Origin: Rhodospirillales bacterium 70-18
GTDB lineage: Bacteria; Pseudomonadota; Alphaproteobacteria; Acetobacterales; Acetobacteraceae
DNA length: 64,000 nt
Assembly (NCBI GenBank): GCA_001899585.1
Contig: MKWE01000017.1
Coordinates: 174,843-238,842, forward strand
Reading direction: 5' to 3'
Part shown: piece after piece, positions 24,937 through 32,756 of the stretch
Layout: every line of letters begins with the position of its first letter
Position numbering within the stretch: the first letter of the stretch is position 1
Program-made: the position numbers and the translations under genes
The notes under the pieces: generated by a model
What the model was told of the DNA's origin: nothing
Database searches by the model: none
Seen by the model: the letters and a program-made list of their open reading frames with translations, nothing else

Positions 24937-25812
24937 GTGACCCAAGGCTTGCTGACCCGCCGCGCCCTGGTGGCCGCATCGCTCGCCATGCCGGCGCTGG
25001 CCACCCGTCCGGCCCGCGCCGCCGGCGCCTGGACGCGCGAGGCCTACCTGGACGCGATGGCCAAGTCCGGCCGCCCGGTCAGCCTGACCCAGGCGCAGTT
25101 CGACGCCATCCAGGCCCGCAAGCCGGCCGCCATGAAGCGCATCGAGCAATACCTGAAGGAGCGCCTCGGCCACGCCGACCCGGCCGTGATGGCCGCCTTC
25201 GAGGCGGTGCCGCGCGAGTATTTCCACTACCTCTACGACAGCCACCGCGCCACCCCGGGCGACGCCTACGAGGCCAACCCGAAGCCCTGGGCGCTCGGCT
25301 TCGGCTCGGCGCTGTCGGATTATCTGGGGCAGGCCTACATGACCCAGGTGGCCGCCCCCAAGCCGGACGACATCACGCTGGAAATCGGCACCGGCAGCGG
25401 CTTCCAGTCCGCCCTGCTCAGCCGCATCGTCAAGCAGGCCTATTCGATCGAGATCATCGAGCCGCTGGGCAACGCGGTCTCAAAGATCTTCACGCCGCTC
25501 GGCTACGACAACGTCCACACCCGCGTGGGCGACGGCTATTTCGGCTGGCCGGAGGTCGAGGGCGGGTTCGACATGATCATCATCACCTGTGCCGCCCAGT
25601 ACGCCCCGCCGGACCTGTTCAAGCAACTCAAGCCCGGCGGGCGCGCGCTGATCCCGATCGGCCAGCCCTTCAAGCGCGGCCAGTTCCTCTATGTCTACAC
25701 CAAGGACGCCGAGGGCAAGATCCACTCGCGCAAGGATGTCGGCGTGTATTTCATCCCGATGACCGGCGCGATGATGAAGCGCCCGGTGCCCAAGGAAGCC
25801 CCCGCCGGCTGA
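24937..25812 (+). CDS. Protein-L-isoaspartate O-methyltransferase-like protein, exported
   Basis: This 291-residue protein has a Tat-like leader (LLTRRALVAASLAMPALA) ending near ARAAGA, so it is probably periplasmic. The methyltransferase core has LEIGTGSGFQSALLSRIV near residue 148, the acidic segment YSIEIIEPLG, and ITCAAQYAPPDLFKQLKPGG, which match the PCMT family that repairs isoaspartyl residues. Cytosolic PCMT has no signal and uses SAM; SAM supply in the periplasm is unclear, so the exported form may have another role. The start is GTG at 24937 with GGAG upstream. It lies 30 bases after the spermidine synthase-like gene, another SAM-fold protein. Confidence 0.82.
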   Translation: MTQGLLTRRALVAASLAMPALATRPARAAGAWTREAYLDAMAKSGRPVSLTQAQFDAIQARKPAAMKRIEQYLKERLGHADPAVMAAFEAVPREYFHYLYDSHRATPGDAYEANPKPWALGFGSALSDYLGQAYMTQVAAPKPDDITLEIGTGSGFQSALLSRIVKQAYSIEIIEPLGNAVSKIFTPLGYDNVHTRVGDGYFGWPEVEGGFDMIIITCAAQYAPPDLFKQLKPGGRALIPIGQPFKRGQFLYVYTKDAEGKIHSRKDVGVYFIPMTGAMMKRPVPKEAPAG

Positions 25813-25915
25813 CCCCCCCGGCTGAACTCCCTGGGGGGCTGTATTCACCGGCTCGGTTCGGATAGGTGATGGAGATGGCCGGGCGCCGCCCCGGCCGACC
25901 GTCACGGGGGAAACC

Positions 25916-26686
25916 ATGTCCGACGCTTCCGGCCTGCCGACGCTCACGATCCAGGGCCACCGCGCCACCATCCGGCTCAACCGCCCGGCCGTGCACAACC
26001 GCATCGAGCCGCCGGACATCGCCGCCCTGATGCGCCTGCTGGACCAGGTGGATGCCGACCCCGCGGTACGCGTGCTGGTGCTCGCCGCCACCGGCAAAAG
26101 CTTCAGCTCCGGCTTCCATATCGGCGAGATCGGCGCCTCCTCCGCCGGCAGCGCCACCCCGGGGTTCGAGGAACTGACCGACCGGTTGGAACAGGCCCGC
26201 CCGCCCACCATCGCGGCGCTGAACGGCGGCGTCTACGGCGGCTCCACCGACCTCGCCCTGGCCTGCGATTTCCGTGTCGGCGTCACCGGCATGGCGATGT
26301 TCATGCCGGCCGCCCGGCTGGGCCTGCACTACTATCCCGGCGGCATGCAGCGCTATGTCAGCCGGCTCGGGCTGGACACCGCCAAGCGGCTGTTCCTGCT
26401 GGCCGAGAAGCTGGAGGCCGCCGAGCTGCTGCGCGTCGGCTTCCTCACCGAGCTGGTGGACCCGGCGGCGCTGGACGCGCGCGTGGGGGCATTGGCGGAC
26501 GTGCTCGCCGCCAACGCCCCGCTGGCGGTGCAGGGCATGAAGCGGGCGCTCAACGACATCGCCCGCGGCAACGCCGACCTGGACGCCATCACCGCGCGGG
26601 CACGCACCAACCGCGACACCGCCGACCTGAAGGAAGGCCAGAAGGCGTGGATGGAGAAACGGACGCCCAAGTTCATCGGCGCCTGA
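25916..26686 (+). CDS. Enoyl-CoA hydratase/isomerase family protein
   Basis: This 256-residue crotonase-fold protein has the first oxyanion segment SFSSGFHIGEIG and the second, NGGVYGGSTDLALACDFRVG. In the following helix, true hydratases have a catalytic Glu (PE..G..PG.GG); here it is PAARLGLHYYPGGMQRYV, so that Glu is Ala. Hydration of 2-enoyl-CoA by the standard mechanism is therefore doubtful, and an isomerase or hydrolase-type activity is possible. A beta-hydroxyacid dehydrogenase follows 41 bases later. A GGGGGAAACC segment precedes the ATG. Confidence 0.85.
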   Translation: MSDASGLPTLTIQGHRATIRLNRPAVHNRIEPPDIAALMRLLDQVDADPAVRVLVLAATGKSFSSGFHIGEIGASSAGSATPGFEELTDRLEQARPPTIAALNGGVYGGSTDLALACDFRVGVTGMAMFMPAARLGLHYYPGGMQRYVSRLGLDTAKRLFLLAEKLEAAELLRVGFLTELVDPAALDARVGALADVLAANAPLAVQGMKRALNDIARGNADLDAITARARTNRDTADLKEGQKAWMEKRTPKFIGA

Positions 26687-26727
26687 CGAAAACGGCCTGA
26701 GAACCAGGCAAAAGGGGGGGGAAAGCC

Positions 26728-27618
26728 ATGAAAATCGGCTTCATCGGCGTCGGCAACATGGGCGGCCCCATGTGCCGCAACATCATCCGCAACACCAACC
26801 ACGAGGTGGTGGTGTTCGACGTCAACGCCGCCGCCGCCGAGGCGTGCACGGCGCTCGGGGCCGCCATGGGCGAGAGCGTCGCCGCGGTGGCGGCGGCCTG
26901 CGACGTGGTGTTCACCTCGCTCGCCATGCCGGCGGTGGTCGAGGCGGTGGCGCTGGGGCCGGACGGCATCGCCGCCCATGCGAGACCGGGCAGCACCTAT
27001 ATCGACCTCAGCACCAACTCGCCGGCCACCGCGCGCAAGCTGCGCGCCGCGATGGCGGCCAGGGGCGTGGCCATGCTGGAAGCGCCGGTGAGCGGCGGCG
27101 TGACCGGGGCGGAGGCCGGCACCATCACCATCATGGTCGGCGGCGACGCGGCCACGTTCGAGGCGCAGCGCCCGCTGCTGGCCAGCTTCAGCGGCGGCGT
27201 GGTGCATGTGGGCGAGGTCGGCATGGGCTCGGTCGCCAAGCTGGTCAACAACATGCTGGCCTTCTGCAACATGGCGGCGGCGGCGGAGGGCCTAATGCTG
27301 GGCGCGGCGGCCGGCATCGACCTGGACAAGCTGCAGCAGGTGGTGATGAGCAGCAGCGGCGCCTCCTGGGCGTTCAGGTCGCTGGCGGCCAAGGCCTTCG
27401 CCGGCGACTTCAAGGCCGGCTTCGCGCTCGACCTGGCCTACAAGGACCTGCGCCTGTCGCAGGAACTGGCCGAGGAGGTCGGCCTGCCCGGCCTGGTGGC
27501 GCCGCAGGTGGTGGCGCTGCTGCGCATGGCCCGCGCGCAGGGGCTGGGCGCATCGGACATGTCGGCGATGATCAAGGTCTACGAAGGCATCATGGACCGC
27601 GACACACGCGCGCCGTGA
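26728..27618 (+). CDS. 3-hydroxyisobutyrate dehydrogenase family oxidoreductase
   Basis: This 296-residue beta-hydroxyacid dehydrogenase starts MKIGFIGVGNMGGPMCRNI (NAD(P) loop). It has the substrate loop EAPVSGGVTGAEAGTITIMV and the catalytic Lys in SVAKLVNNMLAF, then the KDLRLSQELAEEVGLP helix. Members oxidise 3-hydroxyisobutyrate, tartronate semialdehyde or similar hydroxyacids. A G-rich ribosome binding region immediately precedes the ATG. Its neighbour, a crotonase-fold gene, would fit valine or branched acyl-CoA breakdown, but the specificity cannot be read from sequence alone. It is a paralogue of the gene at 56550. Confidence 0.9.
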   Translation: MKIGFIGVGNMGGPMCRNIIRNTNHEVVVFDVNAAAAEACTALGAAMGESVAAVAAACDVVFTSLAMPAVVEAVALGPDGIAAHARPGSTYIDLSTNSPATARKLRAAMAARGVAMLEAPVSGGVTGAEAGTITIMVGGDAATFEAQRPLLASFSGGVVHVGEVGMGSVAKLVNNMLAFCNMAAAAEGLMLGAAAGIDLDKLQQVVMSSSGASWAFRSLAAKAFAGDFKAGFALDLAYKDLRLSQELAEEVGLPGLVAPQVVALLRMARAQGLGASDMSAMIKVYEGIMDRDTRAP

Positions 27619-27694
27619 CGCTGGCGGCGGCGCGCGCTATGCTCCGTCCGGCTCGGCTACCCGCAACCGGCTTTGTGAAGCAAGGACAAGTCTC

Positions 27695-27832
27695 GTGGCC
27701 AAAGGTCAGATGAAAAGCGGGCGTGAACCCAAAAAGCCCAAGGCGACCGTGAAGAAGCCGGTGGTGGAGGTCTCCTCCTTCTCCAGCCTGCAACCGTCCA
27801 AAAAGCCGCCCGCCAAGTCCGGCAGCAAGTAG
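27695..27832 (+). CDS. Small basic protein, 45 residues
   Basis: The gene starts with GTG at 27695 with AAGGA nine bases upstream. It reads VAKGQMKSGREPKKPKATV, then KKPVVEVSSFSSLQPSKK and PPAKSGSK. Eleven lysines and no acidic cluster suggest nucleic acid or ribosome association. Short proteins beginning MAKGQ-(M/V)-(R/K)SN/G-(R/K)E-(P/I)KKPK occur widely in alpha- and other proteobacteria, and this one fits that pattern; their function is unknown. It is convergent with the CobW gene across a strong hairpin. Confidence 0.7.
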   Translation: MAKGQMKSGREPKKPKATVKKPVVEVSSFSSLQPSKKPPAKSGSK

Positions 27833-27860
27833 CCGCCGGCAAGCCCACCGCGAAACCGGC

Positions 27861-27892
27861 GCCCGCGCGGCAACCTACCCCGCCGCGCGGGC
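27861..27892. terminator. Hairpin between the small basic protein and the CobW gene
   Basis: The arms GCCCGCGCGG and CCGCGCGGGC (10 bp, perfect) flank a 12-base loop. The right arm lies within the last codons of the convergent CobW-family gene, so it can serve both strands. Confidence 0.55.
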
Positions 27893-28861
27893 CTGCTCGT
27901 CCGCCACCTCGGCCACGATGGCATCCAGCAGCCGGGCCGGGAAATGCGGCGGCATGGCGCGCCCCTCCAGCGCCTGCACGATGAACACCACGCGGCTGCG
28001 CCGGTCCGCATCCGGCCAGCGGTCGAGCCAGTCCGGCTCGGCGAACACGTGCTGCACGCCATGGATCACCGCCGGCCGCCCGGGCATCTCGGCCACGTCC
28101 ACCATCCCCTTCATGCGCAGCAGTCGCTCGCCGCAATGCTCGGCCAGCGCCTGCAACCACAGCGTCAGCGCCAGCGCCGGCACCGGGGCGGCCCGCTCCA
28201 CCAGAAACGTCGAAATCCCCGCGCCATGCCGCGCCACCCCCGCCGGCACTGCCCCCAGGCGCGGCGCCGGCGCCAGCAGCAGCGCCGGGTCGGGCGCCCC
28301 CACCGCCAGCGGCGCCAGCATGTTCAGCCCCCGCAGCGCCGCCAGCAGGGCAGGCGCGGGCGCGGCGAGATCGGTCTTGGTCAGCACCAGCCGGTCGGCC
28401 AGCGCCACCTGCCGCCGCGCCTCGGGATGCCGCCCCAGCGTCGCCTCGCCCAGCAGCGCGTCCACCAGCGTCACCACGCCCGCGACGGCATGGCTGCCCG
28501 CCAGCGCCGGGTCGGTCATCAGCGCATGCAGGATCGGCGCCGGATCGGCCAGGCCCGAGGTCTCCACCAGCACCCGATCATAGCCGACGCTCCCCGCCGC
28601 CCGCCGCGCCAGCAGATCCAGCAGCGTCGCCACCAGGTCGGTCCGCACCGCGCAGCACAGGCAGCCGGTGGTCAGCGCCAGCACCGTCTCGTCGCCGCCG
28701 GCGATCAGCGCGTGGTCCAGCCCCACCTCGCCGAACTCGTTGACGATCACCGCCGTGCGGGCAAAGCTCGGGTCGCGCAGCAGCCGGCCGATCAGCGTGG
28801 TCTTGCCGCTGCCAAGAAACCCGGTCACCACCGAGACCGGAAGAAGGGGGCCTGTCTGCAT
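27875..28861 (-). CDS. CobW/CobP47K family GTP-binding metal chaperone
   Basis: This 328-residue G3E GTPase has a Walker A motif in SVVTGFLGSGKTTLIGRLL, the metal-binding CLCC in TTGCLCCAVRTDL, the switch ETSGLADPAP and the base-specificity motif TKTD. A C-terminal CobW domain follows (HGVQHVFAEPDWLDRWPDA). The family delivers Zn or Co to target enzymes. Its start codon overlaps the start codon of the divergent gene at 28860, so its promoter must lie inside that gene. No zinc-dependent partner is adjacent, so the metal and client are unknown. Confidence 0.92.
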   Translation of the reverse strand: MQTGPLLPVSVVTGFLGSGKTTLIGRLLRDPSFARTAVIVNEFGEVGLDHALIAGGDETVLALTTGCLCCAVRTDLVATLLDLLARRAAGSVGYDRVLVETSGLADPAPILHALMTDPALAGSHAVAGVVTLVDALLGEATLGRHPEARRQVALADRLVLTKTDLAAPAPALLAALRGLNMLAPLAVGAPDPALLLAPAPRLGAVPAGVARHGAGISTFLVERAAPVPALALTLWLQALAEHCGERLLRMKGMVDVAEMPGRPAVIHGVQHVFAEPDWLDRWPDADRRSRVVFIVQALEGRAMPPHFPARLLDAIVAEVADEQARAAG

Positions 28862-29477
28862 GTCCGATCACATCATCCGCGACGAGGCCGCCCTGCGCGC
28901 CCTTTACGGCATGCCCTCCGGGGCGGCGGTGGCCAAGCAGGTAGACCACCTGCACCCGCATTACCAGTCGATGATCCGCGCCGCCCCCTTCGCCGTGCTG
29001 GCCACCATCGGCCCCAACGGCGTGGACGCCACCCCGCGCGGCGACGCCCCCGGCTTCGTCGAGATCGCCGACGACCGCACCCTCCTGCTGCCCGACCGCC
29101 GCGGCAACAACCGCATCGACAGCTTGCGCAACATCGTCACCGACCCGCGGGTGGCGCTGCTCTTCCTCATCCCCGGCATCGGCGAGACGCTGCGGGTGAA
29201 CGGCACGGCGGAAATCTCGATTGACCCGGCCCTGCTGACCCGCTTCGTGGTCGACGGCAAGCCGCCGCGCAGCGTGCTGGTGGTGCGCGTCATCACCGCC
29301 TTCTTCCAGTGCACCAAGGCGCTGGTGCGCTCGCGCCTGTGGGACCCGGCCGCCCAGATCCCCCGCACCGCGCTGCCCAGCACCGGCACCATCGTGGCCG
29401 ACATCGCCCGCGGCCAGTTCGACGCCGCGGCCTACGACGCCGCGGCCCCCCAGCGCCTCAAGGAAACCCTCTACTGA
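28860..29477 (+). CDS. Pyridoxamine 5'-phosphate oxidase-fold FMN-binding protein
   Basis: This 205-residue split-barrel flavin or heme-binding protein has the core APFAVLATIGPNGVDATPRG, LPDRRGNNRIDSLRN and RVALLFLIPGIGETLRVNG, which match the MSMEG_1061-type branch of the PPOX family. Activity is unknown; relatives reduce F420- or FMN-linked substrates or bind heme. The ATG overlaps the divergent CobW start in a CATG palindrome (28859-28862), so there is no intergenic promoter space. It converges on a GNAT gene 11 bases downstream. Confidence 0.85.
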   Translation: MSDHIIRDEAALRALYGMPSGAAVAKQVDHLHPHYQSMIRAAPFAVLATIGPNGVDATPRGDAPGFVEIADDRTLLLPDRRGNNRIDSLRNIVTDPRVALLFLIPGIGETLRVNGTAEISIDPALLTRFVVDGKPPRSVLVVRVITAFFQCTKALVRSRLWDPAAQIPRTALPSTGTIVADIARGQFDAAAYDAAAPQRLKETLY

Positions 29478-29487
29478 CGGCGCCCGC

Positions 29488-30015
29488 TCACCGCAGCAGC
29501 CGGCGCATATAGGCGGCACCGGCGTCGTAGCTCGCCAGCTTCGCGGCCAGTTCCGGCACCTCCAGCCGCGCGAAGCCCTGCGTCGCCCAGAACCCGCCCG
29601 AGCCGCCCACCGCCACCAGCGACATCTCGTCCAGCCCCTGCGAGATCGCCATCGCCGCCATCGCCCGCACCACCCGCCGAGCCACCCCGCGCCCGCGCGC
29701 GCCTGGCAGCAAGGCGAGGTCGTGGATGTAGTAGGTGCCCGGCCGCTCCGGCAGCCCGCCTAGCCGCGCGTTCAGCGCCGGCGGCGCCGCCCGCCGCCAT
29801 GGGTGGCTGATCAGGTAGCCGACCAGCCCGTCCTCACCCTCCAGCACATGGCAGCCGAACGGGAACAGCGCCAGCCGCTCGGCGAACACCTCCGGGTCCT
29901 CGGGATAGGCGGTGTGCACGGCCTCGCCCACCGCCTCCACCGCCGGCAGGTCGGCCACCCGCATCGCCCGCCAGGCCAGGCGCGGCGGCGCCGCCGGATC
30001 AGCCGGGCGCGACAT
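29488..30015 (-). CDS. GNAT family N-acetyltransferase
   Basis: This 175-residue acetyltransferase has the acetyl-CoA loop LLPGARGRGVARRVVRAMA near residue 115 and the DLPAVEAVGEAVH helix near the N-terminus. The start at 30015 overlaps the end of the molybdopterin-binding/MobA-like gene by 17 bases, making it the last gene of the minus-strand Cox/Xdh-type operon. The C-terminus GFWATQGFARLEVP fits the family. The acceptor substrate is not identified; its position suggests it may modify a maturation factor or simply be a passenger. Confidence 0.85.
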   Translation of the reverse strand: MSRPADPAAPPRLAWRAMRVADLPAVEAVGEAVHTAYPEDPEVFAERLALFPFGCHVLEGEDGLVGYLISHPWRRAAPPALNARLGGLPERPGTYYIHDLALLPGARGRGVARRVVRAMAAMAISQGLDEMSLVAVGGSGGFWATQGFARLEVPELAAKLASYDAGAAYMRRLLR

Positions 30016-31726
30016 CGGCCGGCCGCAGCCGCTGCGGCAGGGTGGCCAGGCTGTCCACAGTGTCGAAGTCGCGCAGCACCGCGTCCTCCTCCATCGCCAC
30101 CTCGGCCACCTGCTCCAGATGGCGCTGCAACAGCCCGCGCGCCCCGCCATCGCCCGACAGCGCCAGCATCTCCGGGAAATACCGGCGATCCCACAAAATC
30201 GGGTTGCCGATCCGCCCCTGGTGCATCGGCACCACGATGCTGCGCCCCTCGTCGGGGTCGTAGGCGGCCAGCAGCCGGTCGAGCATCCGCCCGGTCACCA
30301 GCGGCATGTCGCCCAGGCAGATCACGGCGGCCGACACCTCGGGCGGCAGCGCCGCGATCCCGGCCTTCAGGCTGGCCGACAGCCCCTCGGCATAGGCGTC
30401 CGCCTGCACGAAGCCCACCGGCCGCCCGGCCAGCGCCGCGCGCACATCCCCGGCGCGATGGCCGGTCACCACCAGTACCGGCCGCGCGCCGCTGGAGAGC
30501 ACGTTGTCCACCACCCGGGCGATCATCGGCTTGCCGGCGCGGTCGGCCAGCAGCAGCTTGTTGTACGGCGCCATGCGGGTGGATTTGCCGGCCGCGAGCA
30601 CCAGGGCGGCCACCACCGGCCGGCGCGGCGACGCCGCCGGCGACGCCGCCGGCGCTGATGGGGCCGGGGCCGGGGCCAAGGCCGGGGCCAAGGCCGGGGA
30701 TGGGGCCGGCGGCCTGCCGGCGGCCCGGGCGCGCGGCAGCGGCCTCGCGTCGGTGTCCTTCAGCAGCCCGCCCACGCCCATGCGCATCACCTCGGCGGCG
30801 CCCACCGGCAGCCCCGCGAACAGCCGGCGCAGCACGAAATCGATGCCGTTCAGCTTCGGGCTGCGCGCGCAGCCGGGCAGCACCAGCGCCGGCCGGCCCT
30901 CCAGCTCGCCCAGGCAGATCAGGTTGCCGGGATCGACCGGCATGCCGAAATGGGTGATCCGCCCGCCGGCCCGCACCACCCCGGCCGGCCCCACGTCGCG
31001 CCGGTCCACGGTGGCCGAGGCCCCGGCCACCAGCAGCAGGTCCGCCCCCGCCGCCAGCAGCTGCCGCAGGGCGGCGGCGATCGGCGCCTCGGCATGCGGG
31101 CAGCGCAGCGGCGCCAGCAGGCTGCCGCCCAGCGCCCGCACCCGCGCCTCGGTCGCCTCGATGGTGCCCTCGGTCACGCTCTCCTTCAGCCCCGGCAGCT
31201 CGCTCAGCGCCAGCCCCACCTTCAGCGGCCGGAACGGATGCAGCGCCAGCGGCGGCGGCCCGTCGCGCAGCACGGCCGCCACCTGCGCCAGCACCGCGCC
31301 CGGCACCGCGAACGGGATCACCTTGATGGTCGCCACCATGTCGCGCGCCGCCACCACGCTGGCGTCGCGCAGCGTGGCGATGGTCAGCGATTCGTCGATC
31401 AGGTTGATCCGGTCCAGCCGCGCCGGGTCCACCAGCAGCAGCCCGGCGGCATCGGCATGCAGGTTCACCCGCCCGGTGCCGGCCCGCCCGGCCGAGAGCA
31501 GCGGCGCGTCCAGCGCCTCCGCCAGCAATGCGGCGGCCTCGTTCTCCGCCACGTCCCCGGGCTCGAACCGTGCCGCGATCACCGTCTCCCGCCCGGCCTC
31601 GCGCAGCGCCGCCAGCGCCGCCTCGTCCAGCACCGCGCCCTTCTTCAGCACGCGCCCGGCCAGCCGGTGGGAATGCGCCACCACCGCGCCCAGCGCCTCC
31701 GCCAGCGGGAAGGCGCCGAAGATCAT
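29999..31726 (-). CDS. Molybdopterin-binding domain fused to MobA-like nucleotidyltransferase
   Basis: This 575-residue two-domain protein probably makes dinucleotide-form molybdenum cofactor for hydroxylases. Residues 1-330 form a MoeA/MoCF-like domain (starting MIFGAFPLAEALGAVVAHSH; GADLLLVAGASATVDRRDVG). Residues 335-370 are an Ala/Pro linker. From 372 comes a MobA-like domain with LVLAAGKSTRMAPYNKLLL and ICLGDMPLVTG. The linker is encoded by a short tandem repeat. The start ATG overlaps the stop of the XdhC gene (ATGA). The context with CoxD, CoxE and XdhC homologues fits cytosine- or guanine-dinucleotide cofactor assembly and delivery. Confidence 0.88.
   Translation of the reverse strand: MIFGAFPLAEALGAVVAHSHRLAGRVLKKGAVLDEAALAALREAGRETVIAARFEPGDVAENEAAALLAEALDAPLLSAGRAGTGRVNLHADAAGLLLVDPARLDRINLIDESLTIATLRDASVVAARDMVATIKVIPFAVPGAVLAQVAAVLRDGPPPLALHPFRPLKVGLALSELPGLKESVTEGTIEATEARVRALGGSLLAPLRCPHAEAPIAAALRQLLAAGADLLLVAGASATVDRRDVGPAGVVRAGGRITHFGMPVDPGNLICLGELEGRPALVLPGCARSPKLNGIDFVLRRLFAGLPVGAAEVMRMGVGGLLKDTDARPLPRARAAGRPPAPSPALAPALAPAPAPSAPAASPAASPRRPVVAALVLAAGKSTRMAPYNKLLLADRAGKPMIARVVDNVLSSGARPVLVVTGHRAGDVRAALAGRPVGFVQADAYAEGLSASLKAGIAALPPEVSAAVICLGDMPLVTGRMLDRLLAAYDPDEGRSIVVPMHQGRIGNPILWDRRYFPEMLALSGDGGARGLLQRHLEQVAEVAMEEDAVLRDFDTVDSLATLPQRLRPADVAPG
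30658..30715. repeat. Tandem GGGGCC-type repeat encoding an Ala/Pro linker
   Basis: Direct short repeats of GGGGCCGGGGCC and GGGGCCAAGGCC form an Ala-Pro-Ala-Leu linker inside the MobA-like fusion gene. Unit number is likely to vary between strains by slippage. Confidence 0.65.
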
Positions 31727-32433
31727 GCCGCCGCCGCGGTTTCGGCCTTGTCGGCCAGCGGCGAATGCCGGCGCACCGCGACGAACTCCGCCAGCACCGA
31801 CAGCGCGATCTCCGGCGCCGTCACCGCCTCGATGTTCAGCCCCACCGGCCCGCGGATGCGTGCCATCGCCGCCTCCGAATGCCCCAGCTCGCGCAGCCGC
31901 TTCAGCCGCGCCGCATGGGTGCGCCGGCTGCCCAGCGCGCCGATATAGAAGGCGTCGGATTTCAGCGCCCGGTCCAGCGCCGGGTCGTCCAGCTTCGGGT
32001 CGTGCGTCAGCGTCACCACCGCGGTGCGGCTGTCCGGCGCCAGCGCGTCCAGCGCCTCGTCCGGCCAGTCCGTCATCACCGTCACGTTGGGGAAGCGCTC
32101 GTCGCTGGCGAAGCTGCGGCGCGGGTCCACCACCACCACCGCCAGCCCAAGCTGGGCGGCCATCGGCACCAGCGCCTGGGCGATATGCACCGCCCCCACC
32201 ACGATCAGCCGCATCGGCGGGTTGTAGACGTTCAGGAACCACTCCGCCCCGTCCAGCGTCACCGTGCCGCTCTCGTCGCGGTCCAGCGCCCTGGCCGCCG
32301 CCTCGGCCAGCGGCGCGGGCGCGTCCGGCGCGGGCAGCAGCAGCTGCGCGCCGCCCGGCACCTGGGTGGCCAGCACCACCGGCCGCTTGGCGGCCCGCGC
32401 GGCGGTCAGCGCCGCCAGGGTATCCGGCGTCAT
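31723..32433 (-). CDS. XdhC family protein, Rossmann-containing (CoxI/XdhC type)
   Basis: This 236-residue protein has the C-terminal XdhC Rossmann domain: MRLIVVGAVHIAQALVPMAA, VVVVDPRRSFASDERFP, YIGALGSRRTHAARLKRL and IRGPVGLNIEAVTAPEIAL. The family binds molybdenum cofactor, protects it and inserts it into xanthine-dehydrogenase-type enzymes after sulfuration. It overlaps its neighbours at both ends by four bases. The N-terminal XdhC half is a separate gene immediately upstream, so the protein is split into two genes here. Confidence 0.9.
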   Translation of the reverse strand: MTPDTLAALTAARAAKRPVVLATQVPGGAQLLLPAPDAPAPLAEAAARALDRDESGTVTLDGAEWFLNVYNPPMRLIVVGAVHIAQALVPMAAQLGLAVVVVDPRRSFASDERFPNVTVMTDWPDEALDALAPDSRTAVVTLTHDPKLDDPALDRALKSDAFYIGALGSRRTHAARLKRLRELGHSEAAMARIRGPVGLNIEAVTAPEIALSVLAEFVAVRRHSPLADKAETAAAA

Positions 32434-32756
32434 GCCAGCTTCTCCACGAACACCTTGAGCTTGCCGCCGCAGGCCAGCCCCACCTCCCAGGCGCGCTCGT
32501 TGGTTATGCCGAAATCGAGCAGTTGCGGCGTGCCGCTGTCCAGCGTCTGCATCGCCGCCTCGGCCACCGCGCCCTCGATGCAGCCGCCGCTCACCGAGCC
32601 GGCCATCTTGCCCGAGCGCGTCACCGCCAGCTGGCTGCCCGCCGGCCGGGGCGAGCTGCCCCAGGTCTGCGTCACCGTCGCCAGCGCCACCTGCTCGCCG
32701 GCGGCCCGCCACTCGGCGGCCACGGCCAGGATATCGTCAGCCTGTTGCATGCTCAT
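32430..32756 (-). CDS. XdhC N-terminal domain protein (CoxF/XdhC_CoxI type)
   Basis: This 108-residue protein carries the XdhC_CoxI domain: TVTQTWGSSPRPAGSQLAV and GKMAGSVSGGCIEGAVAEAA, with the conserved Cys in SGGCIEG thought to contact molybdenum cofactor. The start ATG at 32756 overlaps the stop of the VWA gene, and the stop overlaps the next XdhC gene. Overlap on both sides implies strictly coupled translation of the maturation set. Confidence 0.88.
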   Translation of the reverse strand: MSMQQADDILAVAAEWRAAGEQVALATVTQTWGSSPRPAGSQLAVTRSGKMAGSVSGGCIEGAVAEAAMQTLDSGTPQLLDFGITNERAWEVGLACGGKLKVFVEKLA

